A stretch of DNA of 64,000 bases, from contig CM023457.1 of assembly GCA_013339765.2 (NCBI GenBank), positions 30,707,911 through 30,771,910 on the forward strand, in the 5' to 3' direction. Within the stretch, counting starts at the first letter, position 1. Each line of letters opens with the position of its first letter. The notes below the pieces were generated by a model. That model was not told the origin of the DNA and ran no database searches. It was given only the letters and a program-made list of their open reading frames with translations. This DNA comes from Haemaphysalis longicornis. Lineage: Eukaryota; Arthropoda; Arachnida; Ixodida; Ixodidae. Shown here piece after piece: positions 43,001 through 53,600 of this stretch. The translations under genes and the position numbers were made by a program.

Positions 43001-45170
43001 ATATTGGCAAAGCATTCTCTCCGGCTATAACGCAAGAATGTTCCTACCGCAATCACCTACAAGCAGAAGAGCATCCAACAAAAGACTGCATGCCTGCATT
43101 AAGATCTAAATATACTGATGTGCAAACAGGCTACTATTCCTGCAGGACTGCACTGAGTCTTGCCAGACGAACAGCCCTGCATTCAACCATGATGTAGACA
43201 GGTAAGCTGGGTGCATGGCAATACATAGGAACATAGTTCACTGTCATCTGCAGCCTGCATATACATGCTAATTTCCTAGCCCAGGGGCGGTATACTCGTT
43301 TTGTCCGTTTTGTGTCCATTCCAAAAGTGTCTGTTTTGAGCAAGCTCTGATTGGCTAAAAGCGAACACCCGGATGTGATGCCATGCAAGCACGGCGAAGC
43401 TATGAGCCGACGAATTCTCGGAGCAGACGATTTGGAGCAGACGATTTTTCGCCTTGTTGTTGGTTTGCTGGCGTTCAGTCGTATAAAATGTGTTTACAAG
43501 AACAGTTGCGCAAAAGTCAACCCAAAGCCCACCCCACCTACAACTGGAAGTACGTCAGAATAAAACGCCACAAAACGGACGTTTTCAAAACGGACAAACA
43601 TGAGAATACCGCCACAGGACAACGCTCTTTGTTCGCTTGTGAAGACATAGTCTGGGCAACTATGTCCGTACTGCCGACTCATCAGGTAAGTGGGCTGAAA
43701 ATGCCTGACAAACTTGGCTCGTCGAAACAACTGGCAGTAGCGTAAGAACAAGGCTGTGGCTAGCTATGTCATGGCAATTCGACTCTGACTTCAATTTCGT
43801 AGCTATCGGGCGACTATCCATTACAGTTAAGAGGCTGACCTACAACAAGGAAGAGCACGGATTTCAGGAGGCGCTTCCGACGCTTTGGGCGCCACATAAA
43901 GATAAGATAATGCAAAGCACTACAGCTAGGGAAATGCTTTGGGGGCTGGTGAACACAAAGCTTGGTTCATTAAAAAGATTCCTTTGTTCCGATAACAAGG
44001 ACACCTAATTTGTGACAAGCTTCAACACAAGTATCGGAGGCACTATTGATAACAGATGAAGCAGTGGCGACTGCCAAGCCACTTTCCACAATTTCCCTGC
44101 CATCACAGCATCTTGTTTGTGCAATTCGCAGCCGTCGACCTCAACCACTCCAAGAAGATTACTGGGCGGCTGTAGTAAGGCCTTTAGTTTCATTTGATGG
44201 TATGACTTGAATGTGCAGTGAGAACACCGATACCTACCGTTTTTATTCGATTATAAGGCGGTTATGATTATAAGGTGAGGGGTGTAGTTTGGGGAGTCAA
44301 AAAATGCTTCGAATATATGGTGGGGCACGACTTTGAGGCTACAGATTTTGGAAAAAAAACCTCGCCTTATATTCGAATAAATACGGTATGTTTTTAGGGC
44401 TGGCCTACACGTGCCCACATCCTCTCACTGTGGTGCAGAATTTGAAAGGTTGTCGATAATTCTCATTTATTTTTCGATTAAAGAGATCTCTTTCGTGGCT
44501 GTAATGTGGCTGACTAAGTTTCCAAAGGCTAGTTCTCCCAAATTTACCAAAGTTGTATTTTCTCTTAGTGGCCCCTTTATTACACAGCCTGACCCGAGCA
44601 CATCCAATTCTCACCGACATCCCACCAAAGAGAATTACACGGATCGAACACAGCTGTGGTTGTGTAGTTAAAATGTCCTATCCTCAACCTGTCCCAGCTG
44701 TGAAATCGAGTACGGGGACAGTGACGGATCTAATTTTGGCACAGCACAGATGTGCTCAGAGGATGTACTCACGGAGAGGTATGTCATTGTACGTTAGTGA
44801 CTTGACGTTTTTGAAGTGCTTCTTCGGAACTATCAGGTAGTGGTGCGTTGCGGCAGGATGAATATCGGGAAACACAGCGTAGTCTTCGTCCTAGAAACAA
44901 GCAAACAGAACGAGCTCAATTGCACTCATTTTGTCAAAAAAAAAAAAAAAAACAAGGAAATGAAGAACAAAGGACATGAATAAAATGTCAGTGAAGTGCT
45001 TTAGGTCTGTCCTAAACCCAGGGGAGCAGGAAAGAAGCCTATGATTCCAAACTCGCCTGGTAGAGAAGTGTTGTCTTTTGGTCCTTCCCCTCGACGATGT
45101 TGCAGAATATGCAGCCCTCTTGCTTACTGGTCTCCGGTTCGCCTGTTGAGTCTGTAGACGCTTTCCCCAT
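39929..45170 (-). CDS. HINT3: HINT3-like histidine triad nucleotide-binding protein, 4 exons, 3' end missing
   Basis: HINT3-type HIT proteins hydrolyse nucleoside phosphoramidates and acyl-AMP. The minus-strand exons are 45057-45170, 44773-44890, 40805-40871 and 39929-40055. They join in one frame to 142 codons. Cys20 and Cys23 (CIFCNIVEG) and DIHPAATHHYLIVPKKH (47-63) match the HINT3 N-terminal half. SISHLHLHVIAP (110-121) is the H-x-H-x-H-x-x triad, with His115 as the expected nucleophile by family comparison. The protein should end about 20-40 residues later; the GTGAGA donor after exon 4 shows a further exon, which I could not locate. Intron 1 begins with GC rather than GT. Intron 3 (about 3.9 kb) holds several small transposons. 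Confidence 0.88.
40805..40871 (-). CDS. HINT3: HINT3 exon 3
   Basis: The acceptor is CTCTTTCAG and the donor is GTGTGT. It encodes NRLVEIGKQVLEQRGG after a split Leu codon; this is the helix between the two HIT halves. It leaves phase 2, matched by exon 4. Confidence 0.82.
41293..41375 (+). mobile_element. tRNA-like SINE remnant
   Basis: GGGCGTAGCTTAGTCGGC resembles a box A, and TTAGGTTCAATCTCTGGC resembles a box B at tRNA-like spacing. The ends do not pair as an acceptor stem, so it is not a functional tRNA gene. Confidence 0.4.
41926..41975. mobile_element. Partial MITE end
   Basis: CCCCTGTCACACGGCATATC followed by a TAATGTCATTC/GAATGACATTA hairpin resembles the terminal organisation of the element at 38488. 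No matching right end was found, so only a fragment is claimed. Confidence 0.3.
43281..43618. mobile_element. MITE with GGCGGTAT termini
   Basis: Left CCAGGGGCGGTATACTCG and right (inverse strand) CCTGTGGCGGTATTCTCATG form imperfect inverted repeats that continue through TTTGTCCGTTTTG. The body is about 340 bp without genes. A related right end lies at 46912-46943. Confidence 0.7.
44235..44388. mobile_element. Tc1/mariner-type MITE
   Basis: The ends TACCGTTTTTATTCGATTAT and (inverse strand) TACCGTATTTATTCGAATAT bound a 154-bp element including the flanking TA dinucleotides. It lies in HINT3 intron 3. Confidence 0.75.
44773..44890 (-). CDS. HINT3: HINT3 exon 2
   Basis: The acceptor is TTGTTTCTAG and the donor is GTGAGT. 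It encodes DEDYAVFPDIHPAATHHY and the following LIVPKKHFKNVKSL, a strongly conserved HIT segment, and leaves phase 1. Confidence 0.9.
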
Positions 45171-45178
45171 AAGGGCAC
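45057..45178 (-). CDS. HINT3: HINT3 exon 1 (start codon at 45170)
   Basis: Eight bases after an acceptor-like TGCGTAG comes ATG, giving MGKASTDSTG, then CIFCNIVEG, ending LLYQ; phase 0. The donor is CAG|GCGAGT, a GC-type donor with otherwise perfect consensus. The acceptor just upstream of the ATG suggests a non-coding 5' exon further right. Confidence 0.82.
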
Positions 45179-46849
45179 CTACGCAAAGCAATCCAGAGTT
45201 ACGTAATTTTTTTCGTCAGCTTTAATTGCATTAGTGCAAGCCGCCAAAACATATTAGGTTGAAGGCCACACAGGTGCTTACATTTGTAGGAGCCAACAGT
45301 AAACGCCAGGGCACATTTCCCATTTGGGCATTTTGATGAGCAAAAATATGACCATAATTTGGCAAGCTTATAATTCGGTTAAATTTTTTTTTTTCAAGAA
45401 CAGCGGTTGAGTGGGTAGATAAACGCAAATTAAACACGGTGAATGCATAAAGACACAAAGAATGAAAATTGGCATTCATGCCATCTTACCCATACTTTGA
45501 TGCAGTAAGCGCCGGTGGTTGATTGACTTCACGAACTTTGCGATGTGCACCATTAACTATGCAGAGAGCGAGCGCGCTGACAGGCGGTTTGAGAGGTTAC
45601 GTGCGCCAGCCAAAGAACCTTTCAAATATTATTTGGCGCAGACTTTCCAGACTCATCCTACAATACCTGATTTCCAGGAAGCGGTAGTAGTTGGAATATA
45701 CTTTGAGAAACAGGCAGCTACGATCGGCGTACGAGGAAACAAAATAATCGCGGGACAGCTGGGACAACAACTTCCTGGAGCCATGGAGTTTTATTCGCAG
45801 AGGACACTAGCGCCACCGCCGCCAGCCGCTAGCGCCTCTCTTTTCGGTTTCGGTTTCGGTTTCGGCGTCGAAGGCGTCGAGGGTTTGTTTCGGGGCAGAA
45901 TAGCTGTTAGCGTTCGATTCCAGTGGCTGCTCCAATAAGCAAATACTGCACGGCTGGAATGAAACGGATACGAAGAGGAGTGGCAATCCAATCGTGTAGC
46001 AGGCCTACCGCAGCACTTCAAAAATGTACCTATTCTTACGGCAGCCGTGAGAATTACCGTCGGAAATTTCTCACGACAGTTTCCACAAAAGCCTAGGCAG
46101 CCTTTAATTAGCTAAATATTTATTGCCTGAAGTAAACTACATAGACCTGGATTTACGTCTATTCTGCACGGGTAACCAATTAAAAATAGTCTCGTAGACG
46201 AGCGTCTTATAAATCAGGTGACAAAATTGGAATCAGATTTAATCTAACGTAGCCTAACGTAACCTAACTTCGCCGAGCTTAACCTATAAACTTACGCATC
46301 CAAACAAAACGTAACGACACCTCAGATAACTCAGCCCAACACCGAACACAATGTGTGTTAAACCAAACCCAGAAGTTCTGTGCGCAGGAATGATTGAAGG
46401 AATAACCAGAGTCCAAAAATATGACTATGACAAAGTGCAGATGAACAAACACTTTACACATTAAAAAAAATATCCTATGCTTCCTAAAGAAAGTTAAGAG
46501 AAGTCCGAAAGCGACTACATCCCGCGCACTAAGTAAACACATCTACGAACGATCTAAATTGGCGGATCCACCCCCCCCCCTTAATTTTGGAATCGATACC
46601 CCCAAGAAGACAACCTCTCAGGCCTAGTTGATGATTTTTTTCTATTTCTTGTATTTCTGGTTTTCCAAAATTCCGGTCAATAAAAAAAGGCTACTATCCT
46701 CCTCCTTATCACTATCATCACCATAACTGACAGAAGCTGACACCCCCCTCCACCCCTCTTCAGAAAAAAACCTCGATTCGGCCACGTATGTACGCATACG
46801 TGAGTTATGAGATAAAGGTATACTATTGTACTCCTTCTTCATGATCGAT

Positions 46850-46945
46850 GCGTGTATTGTCTTATCTGCCAATCAGGGCTCGCCAAAAGGGACACTTTTG
46901 AAAGGGACGCAAAAGGGACAAAACTCGAGAATACCGCCCCTGGAA
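46850..46945. mobile_element. Solo end of the GGCGGTAT MITE family
   Basis: GAGAATACCGCCCCTGG at its right edge matches the right terminus of the complete element at 43281-43618. The left half is not present. Confidence 0.45.
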
Positions 46946-47359
46946 CAGTTGCCCGATTTTCGACTGACCAGGTCAACACAAAAGCCAGGTTCCACGCATG
47001 TAATTGCCTTAGCGGGTAAGTGTCATTTTTCGGGATGATTTTTAAAACACAAGACTCAATAGCTAGAGCCATTTTTTGTAATCACACATCCCTCCTTAGA
47101 TGGCTATGCTTCACTGCAGAGCAGGCAATGTGGGAAAGCCAGTTTACACCGATACTTGAAAGTCGGCTTCACCTCTAAACACAAATGCATTGCTGGGAAA
47201 ACATTTTTGTCGTCCTATATCAGTATACGACTTTTTTTTTGTTTTTTTATGAGACCTTTCGGTCAGCCAACCAGTCTAAGGGGAAATGTATGTTTTTTGA
47301 TAGAACGCCATCAGTCCCGCTAACAAAGCTTTCGCTTTAAAAATTGCAGAATAAAATAG

Positions 47360-47435
47360 TTGCCCTGCGCCGGATTCGAACCCGTGTCTTCCCAACTGAA
47401 AGCTAGTCATATACAGAAACGCCGAAGGAGCACCC
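47360..47435 (-). mobile_element. tRNA-like SINE remnant
   Basis: The minus strand carries CACGGGTTCGAATCCGGCGC, a perfect box B, with a poor box A upstream and no stem pairing. It probably derives from a tRNA-type SINE. Confidence 0.4.
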
Positions 47436-49902
47436 GTACGAGTGTGTACGGGTATACGGAATAATTGTCCCAAAAAAGCGCCGGGTGGCGTGCTTAGCCA
47501 ATCAGAAGCGAGTGCCGTGAGAAAATTTGAACAGTGATTCTCACGGCTGCCGTGAGATTAGCCACTGCATTCAAAACGGACGCAAATCCAGGATTCGGCA
47601 CCAGGTACAGACGGTACGAGCACGAGGTTCCACCCGAGTCCCGTTCATGACGGTACGCTTGCGAGGACAACTCGAAAATAAATATCTTTGACCAGCAGCA
47701 AGTATACGTGCACGTTGTATGTAAGGTATGCCTCATTGCTCGAACAGATATGAAACCATGCCGCTTTTAGATGAAAGGTATACGCCCTGTGCACTTAATT
47801 AAGTGCCCTCTATAGTTCCACGTGAAAGCTCCGCACGGGAGCCTCTATCAGTGAAATACGGAGGCCCGCTATCCAACTGCCCGTGTCGCATGCCTGGGGG
47901 GAAAAGTTTCACTGTTGCACCGCATAGTACTCCCCAGCCCCACAGAAGCCGTGACACGAGCTTTTTTTTTCCCGGCCACGTTAAGCCACATATACTAAAT
48001 AATGCGCTGTAATAAGCGGTTATAAACTTACCTAGCAATTGCTGAACGCGCGAATCAAATTTATTTCCTATAAAATGGCCACTCGAAAGAACTCGCAAAC
48101 GAATGAGCCTTTATTTGCGCGGTTGAAGTCTTCTTTGAGACGTACACAGACGTTAAAAAGCGAGAGCGAAAACATTTTCGGTCTGCCCCCGGGTTGTTCC
48201 CGAGATTCAAAACATAACGGTCATAGGCACTAAATACTACAAAACAAAGAAAAACGTTCCCTATGTTTTGTCCCCAAATCAAATGAAAAATCCACCCTTC
48301 AGCGGCGCGCCTGTCTTTCTATTGAGAGGGAGAGAGGGAATTGTAGGGATTATAGGGACCAAGTTGTCGTCAGATGGGCCGTGGCTGCCGGTGCGTGCAG
48401 GCGTCAAGGTGAGTTGGTCCTGACTTCATTTTATTTCAGTTGTAATTTCATGGTTCATCAGTAGCTGCAGTCTATGATGCGCTTAGCCGCAGCCCGTGTG
48501 AAATTAGGCTGCCATAAGCCTCTGGGCCCTGGCTGTCGAAACTTCCGCTGTTACAGGGAGAAAAAGCCGTTGGCGCGTCAAAACTTGTCTGAAATTGTTT
48601 CCGTCGTTTTTCTTTACAACCCGCATGGACTGCTGCTGGCATGGACGCCCTTTTCTTAATTTAACTTCCAACTGTTCGCGCTAGACTACGTTGTTAAGCT
48701 CGGGGTGCCAGACAAGCCATTGACGTTCACGTGTGGGACGCTTAGTTCCCTGCCTTCATTTCGTCGGCCACAGAGTCGCGTCGCCAAAACTGCGTGGCGT
48801 GCACGAGATGCCAGCGTTACGGACACCCAAGTGAGTTTTGTATCGTTATCTGCGTGCGAAAAGTGCCGCTGTTTCGCTTTCATTTCGAGTTCCGTAGATG
48901 TGTTGCGTTCTCGTACTATTCAAACGAAGGTCAGCTGCAGCTAGTTAATGTAACGACAGCTGTGTAATTAAACAAATGAACTTTTATCACCGCAGTTGCT
49001 CATACGAAGTAAAAAAAAAGAAAAGAAGTGTAGACCTAGCAAAGCTGCCCTCGGCGCTCCTTCATTAGCGAACAAAATTGGCTACGCTTGTCGTCATTTG
49101 CGCGCCTTTTTCGTATGGTGGGTCGAGCGGCGGGAAAAGCTTATCCGCAATGTGTTTCATCGATTTTTAACTTTTGACTTCCCGCGGGCTTCCAGAACTG
49201 CCAAAAGGTTTTTGGTCTGGCAGCCAGTTGACTGTACGAACGCCGTAAATCGAAGAGGCCCATTTTCGAGCCACTTTTTTTTGGCGAGAAAGCAAGCATT
49301 GCAGTGGAGCACTGCGAAGCGTACGTCGGTTACGCCATGGCCACCATGGCCGCTTTGGCCATGGTTATTATTGTTATTGTTGTTGTTGCACTCGTGCGTC
49401 ACTGGTTTAGGTAATTTGCCTGTTGCGTTACAGTGCTTTGCGTTTAGGGTCCATAGGCATATTGAGCTTGGGTTATTAGATCAGCTGTTTCTCGTCTAAT
49501 TTTTTTCGACGCTGAAAAGCGTAAATTTAGGGTGGGTGTGCTATTGTTAAGTTTTCAAATATGAATCGCAACTACATCGGCTGCGCAGATTGAAGGCTGG
49601 CCCATCAGCAGAAACGTCGCTAAGGTTCGCGTTTGTGTCCGGTTTCGTGCCTCTAAAAGATACAGTAACAGAGCCAGTTGATTCGACTTCGGGAGTCAGT
49701 TTTCTTTTTTCTCGAAAATTTCACCATCCGAACATTCCCGGAATTACTCGCTTCTACACTGGACGTACCGCAACTGAGCTAAACTAAATTTTCCGCTGCG
49801 GCTGGTAATTCGGGTCGTTTTTCCGTCCTGCGGCGGAGGGGTGGTTGGATATGTTTGCCTGTTCACAGTGATCCTGATGCATACCGTGGTTATTCATTGA
49901 CA

Positions 49903-51663
49903 TTAAAGGAGCCATGAAGAGAAAACACAAGTTTGGTTCATTCGAAAGATTGCCTCGTTAGAACCATACTGACACCACTTTTAACACAAACTTCGCTCAA
50001 ATAAGCTACATAATTAGGAAAAAAGGGAATGACCATGCGACCCACCCACTGATCTCCACTCTAGTGGAGATCAGTGGACCCACCAGCTCATTTCCCGCAA
50101 CAGAACCTATGATGTCACACGAGAATGCTCTGCGATTGGCGGAGGCCGGCAAAAGCAAACGCAAGCTAGGCAGGGCTTACCAGTTTGCATAGTGAGCTAT
50201 ATGCCCGTTATACCATACTGCACATTCCTTTTAAGACACTAAGAACGGTGGAGTAAACGGTTGAAGTTCCGATAAACACGCAAGCGTGTATGCAATGCAT
50301 ACGAAACTACCGCCAGCCGAACTCGACATCTCGCCGTCGCCCCGTCGCGCAGACGAATTTTCGGGTTCGAGGCTCTTCGGGGCCAACGAACCATCCCAGC
50401 ACGCACAGCCGCGACCTTGCTTGGTATCGTAATCCCTTCACAGGAGGTGGGCCGTCATATCGCCAACCAGCAAAGGTAAAAATAGAAAGGGAAGGGAGTA
50501 AAGAACAGCAAGCAGCGACGAGATAGTGACAATCGTCGCAGAAGTTTCGGAATGGTGTTGGCTTGCGGCTGTTGTTAGGAGCTCGTTTCCAGTTTACAAC
50601 CAGTGAAAACTTCAGTTTGTTCGAGTACTTTACAATGAAATTTCGTTGCTGTGTTTTGAAATGCCCATGTAGTACGGGCAAATCGTCGAGGGAGTGCGAC
50701 ATCCCCGCCGGTGAGATCTCCTTTCATGTGCTGCCCAACGACGAACCTCGGCGAAGCAAGTGGCTACGTTTTGTGAACTTTGCAAACGGAGGAGAAAGAG
50801 AGCTAGAGGAAGTACGAGTGTGCTCGCTTCATTTCCGAGGAAGTGATTACGGCAGGGACCCTTACGTTAGCTCACTCCTGGGACATGCTGGCGCTCGTCG
50901 CCGACTTCGTCAAATCGCCGTCAAAGCGCTCTGACCTTGGGGGAAAAAATGCCGTACACCGCGCATTGACGCTCGTATCTTTCTGGTCGGAACAGAGAGC
51001 TCGCGCGAACGGCTTTCCATACACGACACCGGCCAACTGGCATAAGCGATACTGCTACTGAAATTGAACTATTATTAACCGTAATAAAAATACGGCACAT
51101 ACGTACCAGTCTGTATTCGTCCGTCGCGACGGGGCTGACGAGGCAGCGGTGCCGACGGCAGGGCGTTCGTCTGTTGTGGCTATCGCGGAATGGTCGCTTT
51201 CCGGTCCATCCGCGTATCCCACAACTCCTGCCGCTCGTGCACTATTGATCGTTCAAGTGGTGTGAGGTTGTTAAATGCAAGCCCGAGCTTCTCGGCGAGA
51301 GTTTTGTTCTCCGGATCAGGCGATTCCATGACTAGGGCTGCGGGTGCACTAGGTTTTACTAGTATTTTTAAAATGGCCGCCGTCTCGGTTTCGGCACGAG
51401 TTCCGGTTCCTGTTTGATTCCCGCGTGTGGGTGCTATATGGAGTCGACATACTAAGTATCTGTTTCATGGACCGGCTCGTATGACGCCATTGTTCACGTC
51501 ACGAAATGTGCAATTTAGCGGGAGATTTAAAATTTTGGCTTACATTGCCTTATTTCTTAGTGAATAAAGCATCATTTGCTTCCGGGAAAGCGCTTAGGGT
51601 ACTATGAAACACCTAATCTTTCGAATAAAACAAACTTTTGTTTTCTCTTCATGGCTCCTTTAA
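49903..51663. mobile_element. TTAA-flanked DNA transposon carrying a THAP ORF (Kolobok/T2-like)
   Basis: TTAA (49903-49906 and 51660-51663) flanks a 1753-bp element. Its ends AGGAGCCATGAAGAGAAAAC and the inverse copy at the right match for about 50 bases with few mismatches, continuing through TTCGAAAGATT. TTAA duplication, AGGA-type ends and an internal THAP zinc finger are the combination reported for Kolobok transposons. It is shorter than an autonomous element and I find no transposase catalytic region, so it is probably a non-autonomous derivative. Confidence 0.75.
50635..50934 (+). CDS. THAP-domain ORF, 99 residues
   Basis: ATG at 50635 follows TTTACA and opens a 99-codon frame. The THAP C2CH pattern is visible: Cys6/Cys10 (FRCCVLKCPC), FHVLP at about 30-34, a Trp at 43 (SKWLRF), and Cys63-x2-His66 in VRVCSLHF. 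THAP fingers bind DNA and are found in transposases (P element, Kolobok) and in domesticated regulators. The frame stops just after the finger; a shifted frame continues (HSWDMLALVADFVKSPSKR), which may reflect a frameshift in a longer ancestral protein. It lies within inverted repeats, so it is more likely transposon DNA than a host gene. Confidence 0.7.
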   Translation: MKFRCCVLKCPCSTGKSSRECDIPAGEISFHVLPNDEPRRSKWLRFVNFANGGERELEEVRVCSLHFRGSDYGRDPYVSSLLGHAGARRRLRQIAVKAL

Positions 51664-52750
51664 TAGTAGAGCTGTTCGGATATCAATTTTTGGACTGCGA
51701 ATCGAATATTTTCTAACACTAATCTGTTTGCTTTAGCGTGCAGAAAGTTTCTAAAACACAAAATAAAAAGATAGCTTAGGCATTCAGGACTTAACATACT
51801 TGAGTGTTTAAATATGCATGGAACAAAAATTTGGCGCCCAGTTTATTAAAAAATGCGGGTTCCTCAACATGCGGTGAACGCAGGAAATGAGTTTGGCTGG
51901 CTGCAGCTCCTTCAATTGAGTCATTGAAAGGAGGCGTGTTAGTGGGCGGTACGACCAGTATCTAGTATACTGCCAGCATTGTCAAAAAAAACTTTTGATT
52001 CCTCATTCATATCACTAGAAAACTTTTTGCTTAGAGATTTTGTACAGGTAGCGCTCCACATCAGCTGACGTATACGCCAGCTTTCACGTGTTAAGCTTCT
52101 ATGCATGGCTTTAACGTCCTGCAAAAAAGCCAACCAAAAGGGACAAGCCGCAAGGTGAAGCTTGAAAGACCGCAAGTTGTGAGGCGAAGCCAACTTTTAT
52201 TGCTGTAATAGTATTGCGGTTTTTTTAACAACAGAAGCCCTTATTAGGTGCCCCATTGCGCGAAAATCAGGCGTCGTTGTTGTCTGGTACAGAAAATAGA
52301 TGCCGCTGAAAAGAGCTTATATTAAAGCAAATTTGAGTTCCGGTTGGACTTGATTCCTGGTTTCCAGAGTAGGGGCAGAGTGTGCTACCACCGCACATCT
52401 GCACATTGCTAGCAGTAGCGATGACGTCATAGTGCATGGCTAGTGAATGTGACAGCACGTGAGAATAACAGGTGCAGCCAAGCCGAAGAGAACTGATTCT
52501 CGGGAACCTGTGGCGTGGCTTGTCTTTTGCAAGATTCAGTGCTGTCACCTTTCAATGGTTTGCTGTCCTAAGTTTTTTTTGAGATGTTTAGTAAGAGTTT
52601 TTCCTATCAGTTATAATGGGAAGTGTGCTTTGGTTACATACCATTATTTTTATTGGCAGTAGTGACTTACTGTCATTATTTCTGGGTGCCAGCAGAATGC
52701 GCTCCAGACCTTATGTTCGGCTGATTTCTTAATCAGCCACTTGACAAGTT
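51664..52750. other. No recognised gene
   Basis: AT-rich stretch with short ORFs and no recognised repeat or exon. Confidence 0.35.
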
Positions 52751-52759
52751 TGTAGTGTA

Positions 52760-53600
52760 GTGGTATTCATCCACATCTCAAAACATTTGATTGCCTAGGT
52801 TGAAGGGATCCTCTCTACTTTTTGCCTTCAGGCCTACATTGGAGATTTCTGGGTACAGGTCTTGGAGCACTATACGCACGTGTTCTCCAGACTCACTGAA
52901 CAAGGCAATGTCGTGCGCAATTTTCAAGTGGCGCTAAAATTCTTCACTTACGTGTATATCTTATTTCTCCCAGTCTAGCTTCTTAAATATGCTTTGTAGA
53001 CATGCTGTAAATTTCAGAGGGATGGCAACTCCTTGTGTGATGCCCTTCCTGACAGAGAACCTCTTGCGCTCCTTACAAACGATTACGCTGTGCATCTATC
53101 CTTCATGTCTCCAAGAGTTCCACTCAAGCCTCCATTGCCTGGTCCCTTGATGCTTCCGTTGCTGTGGCAATGGCAACTAAATAAAGTGCTCTTTCGCAGT
53201 CTATAAAAGCCGTGTAAATGGTTTTATTTTATCCAGCAGATTTTTTATTTAGTTTATGACATGAATTGGATGTATTGTTGAGTAGCCTTTTCTGAATTCA
53301 GCCTGTTCACTTAGTCACTGTAAATATAGTCTGTCAATTATGATAGTATGCATAGAGCACACAGATAGATCTGTTGTTTTCAACCTCTTTGACGTACCAC
53401 TCCTGTGAATCAGGACTATGTTGGCATTTTTCCAGGCTAGTGGTATTCTTTTATTGCCCCAAGGAATCCTGGGAATAATTTTGCAAGTTTTCATGCTACA
53501 ACAGCTCCATCTTTTAGTGAACTCACTATTATTCTGTTGTACCCTGTGACTTTCTTTTCCCCCATTAGAGTGCCACTTCCACCCAGTCTTTAGTTACCGT
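52760..53600 (-). mobile_element. RTE/BovB-type LINE fragment
   Basis: The minus strand reads KRFSVRKGITQGVAIPLKFT then ACLQSIFKKLDWEK, matching RTE-type motif B and following helix. Further on come AHDIALFSESGEHVRIVL (a decayed FADD motif) and DLYPEISNVGLKAKS. Upstream, YTAFIDCERALYLVAIATAT corresponds to the motif A region. Stops and substitutions in the catalytic Asp motif make it inactive. Confidence 0.75.

Larger units (their letters stand above)
45180..49900. other. No confirmed gene between HINT3 and the THAP element
   Basis: CCG-rich sequence near 45790-45910 could be the HINT3 promoter or 5' exon. A plus-strand ATG at 48374 followed by an AAG|GTGAGT donor at 48409, and a CAA|GTGAGT donor near 48829, may mark exons of an unidentified transcript. 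No protein family is recognised. Confidence 0.35.

Noticed and set aside
45519..45938. 139-codon plus-strand ORF with an FGFGFGFG stretch
   Set aside because: No domain; it overlaps CCG-rich sequence that is more likely the HINT3 upstream region. The FG run is a six-base sequence repeat.
47360..47435. Possible tRNA gene with a perfect TTCGAATCC box B
   Set aside because: No acceptor or anticodon stem pairs; better explained as a tRNA-derived SINE remnant.
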